NCBI RefSeq assembly: GCF_001182785.1
Contig: NZ_CP012099.1
Location: forward strand, 3,532,501 to 3,596,500
Reading direction: 5' to 3'
DNA length: 64,000 nucleotides
Origin: Bacillus thuringiensis
GTDB taxonomy: Bacteria > Bacillota > Bacilli > Bacillales > Bacillaceae_G
The notes under the pieces were generated by a model. That model saw nothing but the letters and a program-made list of their open reading frames with translations, did no database searches and was not told the origin of the DNA. A program made the position numbers and the translations under genes. This document shows, in pieces, positions 27,794-36,042 of this stretch. Position 1 is the first letter of the stretch; each line of letters starts with the position of its first letter.

Positions 27794-28417
27794 ATGGCAT
27801 GGGAGATTTTTAGCATCATAGGCACAATCGCTTTCGCACTAAGCGGAGCCATTGTTGCAATGGAAGAGGATTATGATATTTTCGGGGTGTATATTTTAGG
27901 AATGGCAACCGCATTTGGGGGAGGTGCCCTTCGTAATTTATTAATCGGTTATCCGATTGTCGCGTTTTGGCAACAAGACATGTTATTCCAAATCGCACTT
28001 TTATCAATGACTATTATTTTTCTTTTTCCAAATAAATTAATTAGACATTGGAAAAAGTGGGAAAATATCACTGACGCTATCGGCTTATCAGCATTTGCTG
28101 TACAAGGAGCATTATATGCTCAAAAATTAAATTTACCAATTAGCGCCACAATCGTAGCAGCTGTTTTAACCGGTATTGGCGGTGGTATCATTCGCGACCT
28201 TTTAGCCCGCAGAAAACCTCTCGTTCTTCGAGCTGAAGTATATGCCTTTTGGACGATTTTAGCAGGTTTCTTAATTGGCGCTCAAATTATTGTTAGCGAT
28301 TGGGCTCTTTACATTTTATTCATTTTAATTGTTTGCTTCCGCATGGTTTCTATTCATTACAAATGGCATTTACCGCACAGACGTATCGAAACGAAAGAAC
28401 GTTCAATGCATAAATAG
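27794..28417 (+). CDS. TRIC-type cation channel family membrane protein (UPF0126)
   Basis: A 207-residue protein with about seven helices in two similar halves. Each half carries a glycine-rich turn followed by arginine: GGGALRNLLIGYP and GIGGGIIRDLLARRKP. This is the signature of the bacterial UPF0126/TRIC family, homotrimeric channels for monovalent cations. The ribosome binding site GGGGGAG lies eight bases before the ATG. It diverges from hflX and ends in a good terminator. Confidence 0.9.
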   Translation: MAWEIFSIIGTIAFALSGAIVAMEEDYDIFGVYILGMATAFGGGALRNLLIGYPIVAFWQQDMLFQIALLSMTIIFLFPNKLIRHWKKWENITDAIGLSAFAVQGALYAQKLNLPISATIVAAVLTGIGGGIIRDLLARRKPLVLRAEVYAFWTILAGFLIGAQIIVSDWALYILFILIVCFRMVSIHYKWHLPHRRIETKERSMHK

Positions 28418-28423
28418 CAATCT

Positions 28424-28454
28424 AACCTCTTTACATATCGTAAAGAGGTTTTTC
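28424..28454 (+). terminator. Terminator of the TRIC-type gene
   Basis: AACCTCTTTAC and GTAAAGAGGTT pair over ATATC, followed by TTTC and T-rich sequence. Confidence 0.88.
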
Positions 28455-28516
28455 TTTTCTAACGATTTTTTCTTTATATAATGTTTATACTAATTTTTAA
28501 AGTGAGGTGAATACAA

Positions 28517-28654
28517 ATGACAAACCACGTTAATAAAGGAGCTCAAAAAAGCTCAGTAAATCAATTTGGACACGATCCTAATTCAGCACACGAAAAGAGC
28601 GCTAAAATGGAACGCTTCCATAAAGCACGCCAAGAAAAAGCAAAAAAAGAGTAA
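28517..28654 (+). CDS. Small basic protein, 45 residues
   Basis: MTNHVNKGAQKSSVNQFGHD then a lysine- and glutamate-rich tail ending RQEKAKKE. GTGAGGTGA lies before the ATG and a promoter-like TATAAT is about 40 bases upstream. It is strongly basic, lacks hydrophobic segments, and in composition resembles minor small acid-soluble spore proteins, though I do not recognise the family. It converges on spoVK, which is a sporulation gene, but that alone does not prove a spore role. Confidence 0.6.
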   Translation: MTNHVNKGAQKSSVNQFGHDPNSAHEKSAKMERFHKARQEKAKKE

Positions 28655-28675
28655 ACGAACTTATACACAAAAATC

Positions 28676-28701
28676 GACGCACAGTTTATGTACTGTGCGT
28701 C
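28676..28701 (-). terminator. Terminator of spoVK
   Basis: GACGCACAGT and ACTGTGCGTC form a 10-bp stem over six bases, followed on the minus strand by ATTTTTG. It overlaps the last codons of spoVK. Confidence 0.75.
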
Positions 28702-29642
28702 TCCTCTTCGAGCATTAAATCCATACTCGATATTCCAATTAAATCATTTTTATCATACGCATCTTCTTGTAACAACCGCATCGCCTGTGTACGAATTGAT
28801 TTTTCAACAATATTCCGTACATACCGCCCATTACTAAACGATGTAATTTGCGACGAATACTTCACCGCATGTAAATGATCCCTAAATTTCCATTCAGCTT
28901 CTTTTGATAACTGATATTCACGATCTTCATACATTCTCTTCCCAATTTCCAATAGCTGATTTACCGAGTAATCCGCAAATTCAATAATAAATGGAAAACG
29001 AGATTGCAGCCCTGGATTTAATGAAAGAAAGTGATTCATCTCTCTTGAATATCCAGCTAAAATCAATACAAAACCATGTTGTTTATCTTCCATATGTTTT
29101 ACAAGCGTATCAATTGCTTCTTTCCCAAAGTCCTTCTCTCCTCCTCGAGCTAAAGAATACGCCTCATCAATAAACAAAATACCTCCCATTGCTTTTTTTA
29201 TTAAATCTCTTGTTTTTTGAGCTGTATGGCCGATGTACTCTCCTACAAGATCAGCACGTTCAGCTTCAACCAAGTGGCCTTTCGATAGAATATTCATCTC
29301 AAACAGCAATTTCCCTATCATTCTAGCAACAGTTGTCTTCCCTGTACCCGGATTCCCTTTAAACAGCATATGAAGTACTTGCTTCTCAGACTTCAATCCC
29401 TTCTCTTGTCTTTTTTTATTCACATAAATCCAAGCATATATTTCTTTTATTATCTTTTTTATATCATCCATCCCAACAAGCTTCCCCATCTCTTCTTCAA
29501 TTCTCTGCAGCATTTCATGTTTAATTGTAGTTTCATTTGAAATTACCGTTTTATTTTCTGCGGCTGGCAAAGAAATTTTCTTTCGATGGTTTAACACAAT
29601 ATTAATTTGATTGTTGTTTTTCTTTCGCATCGATTGTTCCAT
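28686..29642 (-). CDS. spoVK: Stage V sporulation protein K (AAA ATPase)
   Basis: A 318-residue AAA protein of the CbxX/CfqX group. Walker A is GNPGTGKTT, Walker B GGILFIDEAYSL, and the sensor and arginine-finger parts (LSLNPGLQSRFPFIIEF) follow. In B. subtilis SpoVK is made in the mother cell and is needed for late spore maturation. Position upstream of hflX-ynbB-glnRA is conserved; the small TRIC and 45-residue genes intervene here. A bcr1 element lies right behind its start, within its promoter region. Confidence 0.93.
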   Translation of the reverse strand: MEQSMRKKNNNQINIVLNHRKKISLPAAENKTVISNETTIKHEMLQRIEEEMGKLVGMDDIKKIIKEIYAWIYVNKKRQEKGLKSEKQVLHMLFKGNPGTGKTTVARMIGKLLFEMNILSKGHLVEAERADLVGEYIGHTAQKTRDLIKKAMGGILFIDEAYSLARGGEKDFGKEAIDTLVKHMEDKQHGFVLILAGYSREMNHFLSLNPGLQSRFPFIIEFADYSVNQLLEIGKRMYEDREYQLSKEAEWKFRDHLHAVKYSSQITSFSNGRYVRNIVEKSIRTQAMRLLQEDAYDKNDLIGISSMDLMLEEETHST

Positions 29643-29655
29643 ACAATCACCTCAT

Positions 29656-29812
29656 TTTATCCCGCTATTTGCGAGCAGTAAGACTCCCACCTCAACATTC
29701 AGCAAACGCTCGGTATTTAAGCGGGAGATAACCACCCGTAAATGCCCGATTGGTTTAACTAATAATCAGCAGGGGATGAACAAAATCCCCACTGATTATA
29801 GTTTCACTTTAT
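29656..29812 (-). repeat. Full-length bcr1 repeat element, inverted
   Basis: 157 bp bounded by TTTAT at both ends, the reverse complement of the copy at 4138 and exactly the same length. It keeps the GGTGGGAGT and CCCCACTGATTAT segments. It lies between the spoVK start and the divergent recombinase gene. Confidence 0.9.
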
Positions 29813-29906
29813 CCACTCACCAAATATTATTATTCCTGTCCCCTTGTAAATGCCTATTTTCAGAAAAGTTTGCTATAATATAAGAAATAATTAAGGTGGT
29901 GGGACT

Positions 29907-30872
29907 ATGGAGACAACGGAATTCCATGATACAATACAAGCCTTTTCTATTTTTTTATTGAATAAAGGCCGAAAACCCTCAACTATTAAACGTTATGTTT
30001 ATGACGTTGAAGACTTCGGACATTGGTTAGAAAAAAACAAAAAGCTCCCTTCCAGTAATATATGGGCTACACTTTGTACAAAAGACTACGAAGATTACTT
30101 TTCCGATTTGAAAACGAATCGACATTACTCAGAAAAAACGATGCATCGTGTATTTACTGTATTAAATAGAATGCATCATTTTCTAAACATTCCCAATCCA
30201 TTGAAGAATATGGAAATATCTATTCAACCAGACCGTACACTTCGTAACGAAGATTTCATTTCACCTGATGAAGAAAAAAGATTAAAGTATATAGTCACTT
30301 CATTAGAAGGACTTTCAGAAAAACAACTTCCTGTGCGCCCTTTATTAATGGATCGCAATATCGCCATTTTAAATCTATTGATCGACTACGGTTTATCCTT
30401 ACAGGAACTTACAGCATTAACAATGCATCACGTTCACTTTGAAACTAACACATTGTCAATCCCAGCAACCGCAGGTGTAGAAAGAACAATTACATTAGCA
30501 AAAGAAGACAAAAAACAACTATATAATTATTACAAAAGTATCCCAGAACCAGTTCGACCTAAGTATCATAGTGACGATTCATTGTTTGTCGCATTTGATT
30601 TTAACCGCGGAACATACAGGTGGGTATATGAAAATGATGCACCAAAGGCATTGACGGAAATTGCTATACAAAAAATGATTCGCCTCGAAGTGGCTAGAGC
30701 CAATTTACGTAAAGGAATTTCAGGACAACATTTTCGTAACACCTATATTTTAAACTTAATAAAAAAAGAAACTCCTGAATCAGAAATTATAAAACTCGCT
30801 GGATTCAAATCAAAAATTTCATTAAAGCGATATTATCAATACGCAGAAAATAGAAAAAACGCCTTATTGTAA
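29907..30872 (+). CDS. Tyrosine recombinase-like protein, degenerate active site
   Basis: A 321-residue protein with the two-domain layout of phage integrases: a SAM-like core-binding domain (residues 5-95) and a catalytic-type domain (residues 120-315). Several catalytic residues are replaced. Box I reads YGLSLQEL with Ser164 where arginine is expected, box II reads GQHFRN with Gln274 and Asn278 around an intact Arg277, and Phe300 takes the late His/Trp place. The YY at 309-310 is kept. It has AAGGTGG before the ATG. It probably binds DNA without recombining, unless the alignment hides substitutes. Confidence 0.75.
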   Translation: METTEFHDTIQAFSIFLLNKGRKPSTIKRYVYDVEDFGHWLEKNKKLPSSNIWATLCTKDYEDYFSDLKTNRHYSEKTMHRVFTVLNRMHHFLNIPNPLKNMEISIQPDRTLRNEDFISPDEEKRLKYIVTSLEGLSEKQLPVRPLLMDRNIAILNLLIDYGLSLQELTALTMHHVHFETNTLSIPATAGVERTITLAKEDKKQLYNYYKSIPEPVRPKYHSDDSLFVAFDFNRGTYRWVYENDAPKALTEIAIQKMIRLEVARANLRKGISGQHFRNTYILNLIKKETPESEIIKLAGFKSKISLKRYYQYAENRKNALL

Positions 30873-30882
30873 GGCGTTTTTT
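30854..30882 (+). terminator. Terminator of the recombinase-like gene
   Basis: AAAAAACGCCTTA and TAAGGCGTTTTTT pair around TTG; the stop codon is in the right arm. Confidence 0.85.
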
Positions 30883-30915
30883 CTATTTTTTCTTTAAACA
30901 AACGATTTTACTATG

Positions 30916-30943
30916 ACCATTTAACCAATTTCTGCATCTACTA
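30916..30943 (+). promoter_or_regulatory. Possible sigma-K promoter of the collagen-like gene
   Basis: ACC and CATCTACTA are 16 bases apart, close to the mother-cell sigma-K pattern (AC, 16-17 bases, CATANNNTA) with one -10 mismatch. It ends 42 bases before the start codon. Expected for a spore-surface protein but not proven. Confidence 0.35.
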
Positions 30944-30985
30944 TGATGAGTTTCGTTCACATTTTCATGAGAAAGGAGAGATTTA

Positions 30986-33900
30986 ATGTCTCGTTATAAC
31001 GACAGTCAAAACAAATTCTCCAAACCATGCTTTCCAAGTAGCGCCGGACGAATCCCAAATACTCCATCAATCCCAATTACTAAAGCTCAACTTAGAACAT
31101 TTCGTGCGATTATTATTGATTTAACAAAAATAATCCCAAAACTTTTCGCAAATCCATCTCCCCAAAATATTGAAGATCTAATCGATACATTGAACCTACT
31201 AAGTAAATTTATTTGTTCACTAGACGCGACTTCCTCCCTGAAAGCACAAGGGTTAGCTATTATTAAAAACTTAATAACTATATTAAGAAATCCAACCTTT
31301 GTAGCAAGCGCTGTATTTATTGAGCTTCAAAATCTCATTAACTATTTACTATACATTACAAAATTATTCCGAATTGACCCTTGCACACTTCAAGAGCTTC
31401 TTAAATTAATAGCAGCATTACAAACTGCTCTAGTTAATTCTGCTTCGTTCATTCAAGGACCTACCGGACCTACTGGACCAGCAGGCGCTACTGGTGCCAC
31501 TGGTCCTCGAGGTAGCACTGGCGCTACCGGCGCTACTGGCTCTCAGGGACCTCAAGGTAACACGGGTGCTACTGGACCTCAAGGTGCTCAAGGTAACACG
31601 GGTGCTACTGGACCTCAAGGCGTTCAAGGTAACACGGGCGCTACTGGACCTCAAGGCGTTCAAGGTAACACAGGTGCTACCGGCGCTACCGGACCTCAGG
31701 GACCTCAAGGTAACACGGGCGCTACTGGACCTCAAGGCGTTCAAGGTAACACAGGTGCTACCGGCGCTACCGGACCTCAAGGGCCTCAAGGCAACACAGG
31801 TGCTACTGGACCTCAAGGCGTTCAAGGTAACACAGGTGCTACTGGACCTCAAGGGCCTCAAGGCAACACAGGCGCTACTGGACCTCAAGGCGTTCAAGGT
31901 AACACGGGTGCTACCGGCGCTACCGGACCTCAGGGTGCTCAAGGTAACACGGGTGCTACTGGACCTCAAGGCGTTCAAGGTAACACAGGTGCTACCGGCG
32001 CTACTGGATCTCAGGGACCTCAAGGTAACACGGGCGCTACTGGACCTCAAGGCGTTCAAGGTAATACTGGTGCCACTGGCATAGGAGTTACTGGACCTAC
32101 CGGACCTTCTGGTGGGCCTACTGGACCTACTGGACCTCAAGGTGTTCAAGGTAACACGGGTGCTACTGGCGCTACCGGCGCTACCGGACCTCAAGGCGTT
32201 CAAGGTAACACGGGTGCTACTGGCGCTACCGGACCTCAGGGACCTCAAGGTAACACGGGTGCTACTGGTGCCACTGGACCTCAAGGTGCTCGAGGTAACA
32301 CAGGTGCTACCGGCGCTACCGGACCTCAGGGACCTCAAGGTAACACGGGTGCTACTGGTGCCACTGGACCTCAAGGTGTTCAAGGTAACACGGGTGCTAC
32401 TGGCGCTACCGGCGCTACCGGACCTCAAGGCGTTCAAGGTAACACGGGTGCTACCGGCGCTACCGGACCTCAGGGTACTCAAGGTAACACGGGTGCTACT
32501 GGACCTCAAGGCGTTCAAGGTAACACAGGTGCTACCGGCGCTACTGGATCTCAGGGACCTCAAGGTAACACGGGTGCTACTGGTGCCACTGGACCTCAAG
32601 GTGTTCAAGGTAACACGGGTGCTACTGGCGCTACCGGCGCTACCGGACCTCAAGGCGTTCAAGGTAACACGGGTGCTACCGGCGCTACCGGACCTCAGGG
32701 CGCTCAAGGTAACACGGGTGCTACTGGTGCCACTGGACCTCAAGGTGCTCGAGGTAACACGGGTGCTACTGGTGCTACCGGCGCTACTGGACCTCAGGGA
32801 CCTCAAGGTAACACAGGTGCTACCGGACCTCAAGGGCCTCAAGGTAACACGGGTGCTACTGGTGCCACTGGACCTCAAGGTAACACGGGTGCTACTGGTG
32901 CCACTGGACCTCAAGGTGTTCAAGGTAACACAGGTGCTACTGGACCTCAAGGTGCTCGAGGTAACACGGGTGCTACTGGTGCCACTGGACCTCAAGGTGC
33001 TCAAGGTAACACAGGTGCTACTGGACCTCAAGGTGTTCAAGGTAACACGGGTGCTACTGGTGCCACTGGACCTCAAGGTGTTCAAGGTAACACGGGTGCT
33101 ACTGGTGCCACTGGACCTCAAGGTGTTCAAGGTAACACGGGTGCTACTGGCGCTACCGGACCTCAAGGCGTTCAAGGTAACACGGGTGCTACTGGCGCTA
33201 CCGGACCTCAAGGCGTTCAAGGTAACACGGGTGCTACTGGCGCTACCGGACCTCAAGGCGTTCAAGGTAACACGGGTGCTACTGGCGCTACCGGACCTCA
33301 AGGCGTTCAAGGTAACACGGGTGCTACCGGCACTACTGGTGCCACTGGACCTCAAGGCGTTCAAGGTAACACGGGTGCTACCGGACCTCAAGGTGTTCGA
33401 GGTAACACGGGTGCTACGGGTGCTACTGGCGCTACCGGCGCTACTGGACCTCAAGGTGTTCAAGGTAACACAGGTGCTACCGGCGCTACTGGACCTCAGG
33501 GTGTCCAAGGTAACACGGGTGCTACCGGACCTCAAGGTGCTCGAGGTAACACGGGTGCTACTGGCGCTACCGGTGCTACTGGACCTCAGGGCGTTCAAGG
33601 TAACACAGGTGCTACTGGACCTCAAGGTGTTCAAGGCAACACAGGTGCTACGGGTGCTACTGGACCTCAAGGTGTTCAAGGCAACACAGGTGCTACGGGT
33701 GCTACTGGACCTCAGGGTGTTCAAGGCAACACGGGTGCCACTGGACCTCAAGGTGTTCAAGGTAACACAGGTGCTACCGGCGCTACTGGACCTCAGGGTG
33801 TTCAAGGTAACACAGGTGCTACCGGCGCTACTGGACCTCAGGGTGTTCAAGGCAACACGGGTGCTACTGGACCTCAGGGACCTCAAGGCAATACTGGTGC

Positions 33901-34513
33901 TACTGGACCTCAAGGTGCTCAAGGTAACACGGGTGCTACCGGCGCTACTGGACCTCAGGGTGTTCAAGGTAACACAGGTGCTACCGGCGCTACTGGTGCC
34001 ACTGGACCTCAAGGCATTCAAGGACCAACGGGTGCTACCGGCTCTACTGGTATAGGAGTTACTGGACCTACTGGACCTTCTGGTGGACCTACCGGACCTA
34101 CTGGGCCAACTGGACCTAGCTTCCCTGTAGCAACAATTGTTGTAACAAACAATATTCAGCAAACAGTACTGCAATTTAATAACTTTATTTTTAGTACTGC
34201 AATTAACGTAAACAATATTATCTTCAACGGCACAGATACAGTTACTGTTATCAACGGTGGCATTTATGTAATTAGCGTATCCATTTCTACAACTGCGCCA
34301 GGATGCGCTCCACTTGGAGTAGGAATTTCAATTAATGGAGCTGTCGCAACTGATAACTTCTCTTCAAATTTAATAGGCGACTCACTTTCATTTACTACAA
34401 TTGAAACATTAGCAGCTGGTGCAAGAATTTCTGTCCAATCTACTCTTAATGAGATTACGATCCCTGCGACAGGAAATACTAACATCCGCCTTACTGTATT
34501 TAGAATCGCTTAA
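30986..34513 (+). CDS. Giant collagen-like exosporium/spore-surface protein (BclA/ExsJ type)
   Basis: A 1175-residue protein in three parts. Residues 1-157 are a helical domain without signal peptide ([23 protein letters not shown]), of the kind that precedes collagen repeats in cereus-group proteins. Residues 158-1045 are G-X-Y triplets, chiefly [15 protein letters not shown], rich in threonine and so likely O-glycosylated. Residues 1046-1175 are a beta-rich TNF/C1q-like trimer head ([19 protein letters not shown]), as in BclA. It should form filaments of the exosporium nap. It lacks the short LVGPTLPPIPPFTLP leader of BclA, so attachment must differ. GAAAGGAGAG precedes the start. Confidence 0.88.
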   Translation: MSRYNDSQNKFSKPCFPSSAGRIPNTPSIPITKAQLRTFRAIIIDLTKIIPKLFANPSPQNIEDLIDTLNLLSKFICSLDATSSLKAQGLAIIKNLITILRNPTFVASAVFIELQNLINYLLYITKLFRIDPCTLQELLKLIAALQTALVNSASFIQGPTGPTGPAGATGATGPRGSTGATGATGSQGPQGNTGATGPQGAQGNTGATGPQGVQGNTGATGPQGVQGNTGATGATGPQGPQGNTGATGPQGVQGNTGATGATGPQGPQGNTGATGPQGVQGNTGATGPQGPQGNTGATGPQGVQGNTGATGATGPQGAQGNTGATGPQGVQGNTGATGATGSQGPQGNTGATGPQGVQGNTGATGIGVTGPTGPSGGPTGPTGPQGVQGNTGATGATGATGPQGVQGNTGATGATGPQGPQGNTGATGATGPQGARGNTGATGATGPQGPQGNTGATGATGPQGVQGNTGATGATGATGPQGVQGNTGATGATGPQGTQGNTGATGPQGVQGNTGATGATGSQGPQGNTGATGATGPQGVQGNTGATGATGATGPQGVQGNTGATGATGPQGAQGNTGATGATGPQGARGNTGATGATGATGPQGPQGNTGATGPQGPQGNTGATGATGPQGNTGATGATGPQGVQGNTGATGPQGARGNTGATGATGPQGAQGNTGATGPQGVQGNTGATGATGPQGVQGNTGATGATGPQGVQGNTGATGATGPQGVQGNTGATGATGPQGVQGNTGATGATGPQGVQGNTGATGATGPQGVQGNTGATGTTGATGPQGVQGNTGATGPQGVRGNTGATGATGATGATGPQGVQGNTGATGATGPQGVQGNTGATGPQGARGNTGATGATGATGPQGVQGNTGATGPQGVQGNTGATGATGPQGVQGNTGATGATGPQGVQGNTGATGPQGVQGNTGATGATGPQGVQGNTGATGATGPQGVQGNTGATGPQGPQGNTGATGPQGAQGNTGATGATGPQGVQGNTGATGATGATGPQGIQGPTGATGSTGIGVTGPTGPSGGPTGPTGPTGPSFPVATIVVTNNIQQTVLQFNNFIFSTAINVNNIIFNGTDTVTVINGGIYVISVSISTTAPGCAPLGVGISINGAVATDNFSSNLIGDSLSFTTIETLAAGARISVQSTLNEITIPATGNTNIRLTVFRIA
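31457..34120 (+). repeat. Collagen-coding repeat array
   Basis: 2664 bp in multiples of nine, equal to 296 triplets with two short phase breaks that cancel. Units of 36, 45 and 54 bp are built from [18 protein letters not shown] and GAT codons. From about 33060 to 33330 the same 45-bp unit is repeated some six times with almost no change, a likely site of length variation. The array is clearly richer in G and C than the rest of the window. Confidence 0.92.
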
Positions 34514-34541
34514 ATTTCACTATATATTGTTTATGACAAAT

Positions 34542-34555
34542 AAAAAAAGAGCGAG
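34542..34555. terminator. Left arm of a terminator split by the IS element
   Basis: TAAAAAAAGAGCGAG region; its partner CTCGCTCTTTTTTT lies at 36008-36021, on the far side of the IS. Rejoined at the target duplication, the two arms form a hairpin with an AAA loop. In its present state the arm has no nearby partner, so the collagen gene has lost its terminator. Confidence 0.75.
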
Positions 34556-34560
34556 AAACT
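34556..34560. repeat. Target-site duplication, left copy
   Basis: AAACT, repeated directly after the right end of the IS at 36005-36009. Confidence 0.7.
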
Positions 34561-34595
34561 GAAGTGACCCCTAAAAGTTAGACACGGTTATTTCA

Positions 34596-35393
34596 TTAGG
34601 CAGCTTGATAAAAGTGAGTCCGGTATTGTACCGGGCTCATTTTTAATTTTGCCTTAATCCGTTTCGTATTATAATAATCTATATATTTTTCTAATTCTAT
34701 TTTAAAGTGCTCTACATTTTCAAATTCTTTTATGTAGAGGAACTCCGACTTCATAATCCCAAAGAAATTTTCTATTACTGCGTTGTCGTAACAGTTTCCT
34801 TTTCGAGACATACTCTGGACGATAGCTCTTGATTCAAGTGTCCGGACGTACTGTCTCATTTGATAATGCCATCCTTGATCCGAATGCATCAGTAGCTGGT
34901 GGGTTTCGGGTAAACGTTCCAATGCTTTCTCTAACATGTCTGAAACAAGCGAATACGTCGGTCTAGAACCAATTGTATAGGTAATAATTTCACCATTATA
35001 CAAATCTAATACAGGTGATACATACAGTTTTTCTCCAAACAATTTAAACTCTGTGATGTCTGTTACCCACTTTTGATTCGGTGCATCTGTATGAAAATTA
35101 CGCTCTAAAATATTAGGTGCAATTCTACCGACTTTTCCTTTATAGGATTTATATTTCTTCATACGCACAACACACTTTAACCCAAGCTCTTTCATAATGC
35201 GCTGAACCTTCTTGTGGTTCACTTTCTGGCCACGATTCGTTAATTCATCACGAATGCGACGGTAACCATAACGACCTTCATTTTCCTCATAAATCGCTTT
35301 AATCTCAGCTTTCAAATCGGCATCTACATCTGGACGATTCATTTTCTTTACTAAATCATAATACGTGCTTCGAGGAATAGTAGCTAGCTCCAC
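34596..35393 (-). CDS. IS3-family transposase OrfB (DDE integrase domain)
   Basis: 265 residues from an internal GTG, but the open frame continues upstream (KAQVVYELRHKYSVKALVELATIP) and is normally reached by -1 frameshifting out of orfA, giving the OrfAB transposase. The HTH_21 linker (IYEENEGRYGYRRIRDELT) is followed by the catalytic set: WVTDITEF, HSDQGWHY and the glutamate in ENFFGIMKSE. The C-terminal YNTKRIKAKLKMSPVQYR is typical of the IS150 group. No internal stop or frameshift damage is seen. Confidence 0.93.
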   Translation of the reverse strand: MELATIPRSTYYDLVKKMNRPDVDADLKAEIKAIYEENEGRYGYRRIRDELTNRGQKVNHKKVQRIMKELGLKCVVRMKKYKSYKGKVGRIAPNILERNFHTDAPNQKWVTDITEFKLFGEKLYVSPVLDLYNGEIITYTIGSRPTYSLVSDMLEKALERLPETHQLLMHSDQGWHYQMRQYVRTLESRAIVQSMSRKGNCYDNAVIENFFGIMKSEFLYIKEFENVEHFKIELEKYIDYYNTKRIKAKLKMSPVQYRTHFYQAA

Positions 35394-35431
35394 GAGTGCT
35401 TTGACCGAATATTTATGCCTTAATTCATAGA

Positions 35432-35950
35432 CTACTTGCGCTTTGTCTTGTTTTGTGATTTTTCCTTGTTTTGAACTAAGGCATTTAACTTTTTTAAGTA
35501 CTCATTTTCCATCTCAAGCTGTTTAATGCGTGCTTCAAGTGCTTCGACTGACCCTTCAGCTAAAGGTTGTTTTAATTGTTTATTTGAATCTTTTTTCATG
35601 GATGGACGCCCCTTTTTCTTAGATTGAAGGGCATCAATTCCTTGTGTTTCGAGCTGTTTTTTCCAAACAGAAATCGTTGAAGGGGCAGGAATATTAAAGA
35701 TAGCTGCCGTCTCAAATAAGGACATACCGTTTTCAATCATAAAGTTTAGTACGTCTAGTTTAAATTGTTGTGTGTAATTTGTACATCGTTTTAGAAAAGC
35801 TTCCAGACCATTCTGTTTATATTGGTTTACCCAATTCAAAATGATTGTGTCACTTATACCGAGCGATCTACCCAGTTCTCGATAACTTTCATTTCCGTTC
35901 AAATAACGTAGAACGATTTGTATTTTTTCATCAGCTGTAAATTTAGCCAT
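35432..35950 (-). CDS. IS3-family OrfA (helix-turn-helix protein)
   Basis: A 172-residue DNA-binding protein with two helix-turn-helix units: YRELGRSLGISDTIILNWVNQYKQ near residues 20-45 and FETAAIFNIPAPSTISVWKKQ near residues 80-105. A leucine-zipper coiled coil follows (EALEARIKQLEMENEYLKKL). OrfA recognises the IS ends and supplies the N-terminal part of the OrfAB fusion. Its GGAGGTG ribosome binding site is inside the hairpin at the right IS end. Confidence 0.9.
   Translation of the reverse strand: MAKFTADEKIQIVLRYLNGNESYRELGRSLGISDTIILNWVNQYKQNGLEAFLKRCTNYTQQFKLDVLNFMIENGMSLFETAAIFNIPAPSTISVWKKQLETQGIDALQSKKKGRPSMKKDSNKQLKQPLAEGSVEALEARIKQLEMENEYLKKLNALVQNKEKSQNKTKRK
35489..35495 (-). 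other. Programmed -1 frameshift site A_AAA_AAG
   Basis: On the minus strand A AAA AAG occurs in the orfA frame at the YLKKL codons, with AAA and AAG as zero-frame codons. This is the classic slippery heptamer of the IS3/IS150 family. The -1 frame downstream stays open into orfB. Confidence 0.85.
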
Positions 35951-35955
35951 AGAAA

Positions 35956-36003
35956 AACTGCACCTCCAATTGTTAGACTGTGTCTAACAATTGGGGTGCA
36001 GTT
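35956..36003 (-). promoter_or_regulatory. Long hairpin at the IS right end that covers the orfA ribosome binding site
   Basis: The two arms (35956-35978 and 35982-36003) are complementary over 22 bp with a single bulged base and a three-base loop. GGAGGTG, the orfA ribosome binding site, is within the stem. It forms only in transcripts that start outside the IS. Confidence 0.8.
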
Positions 36004-36004
36004 C

Positions 36005-36021
36005 AAACTCGCTCTTTTTTT
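36005..36021. terminator. Right target duplication and right arm of the split terminator
   Basis: AAACT (36005-36009) followed by the arm CTCGCTCTTTTTTT (36008-36021). Before insertion it paired with the arm at 34542. It lies 21 bases beyond the hfq stop, so hfq has also lost its terminator. Confidence 0.75.
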
Positions 36022-36042
36022 GTTATGTACAATAATTTATTA

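Larger units (their letters stand above)
34561..36004 (-). mobile_element. IS3-family insertion sequence (IS150-like), intact
   Basis: A 1444-bp element. Its 25-bp ends match at 19 positions as inverted repeats: GAAGTGACCCC and GTTAGACAC at the left, GAACTGCACCCC and GTTAGACAC at the right (read inward). Direct AAACT repeats flank it. It carries orfA and orfB with a canonical slippery site, and all catalytic DDE residues are present, so it looks recently acquired and able to move. No name is assigned without a search. Confidence 0.92.

Noticed and set aside
31494..34055. Two further long frames on the plus strand inside the collagen array
   Set aside because: They are frame-shifted readings of the same repeat (V-T-R-V-L-L-D-L-K pattern) without their own start signals.
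31457..34120. CRISPR-like appearance of the repeat array
   Set aside because: The repeats are contiguous, vary in multiples of nine, have no unique spacers and encode protein triplets.
31430..34174. 914-codon open frame on the minus strand of the collagen gene
   Set aside because: It arises because the nine-base repeat has no stop codon in this frame. Its product is a monotonous S-R-T-L repeat with no ribosome binding site, and the plus-strand frame encodes a textbook collagen protein.
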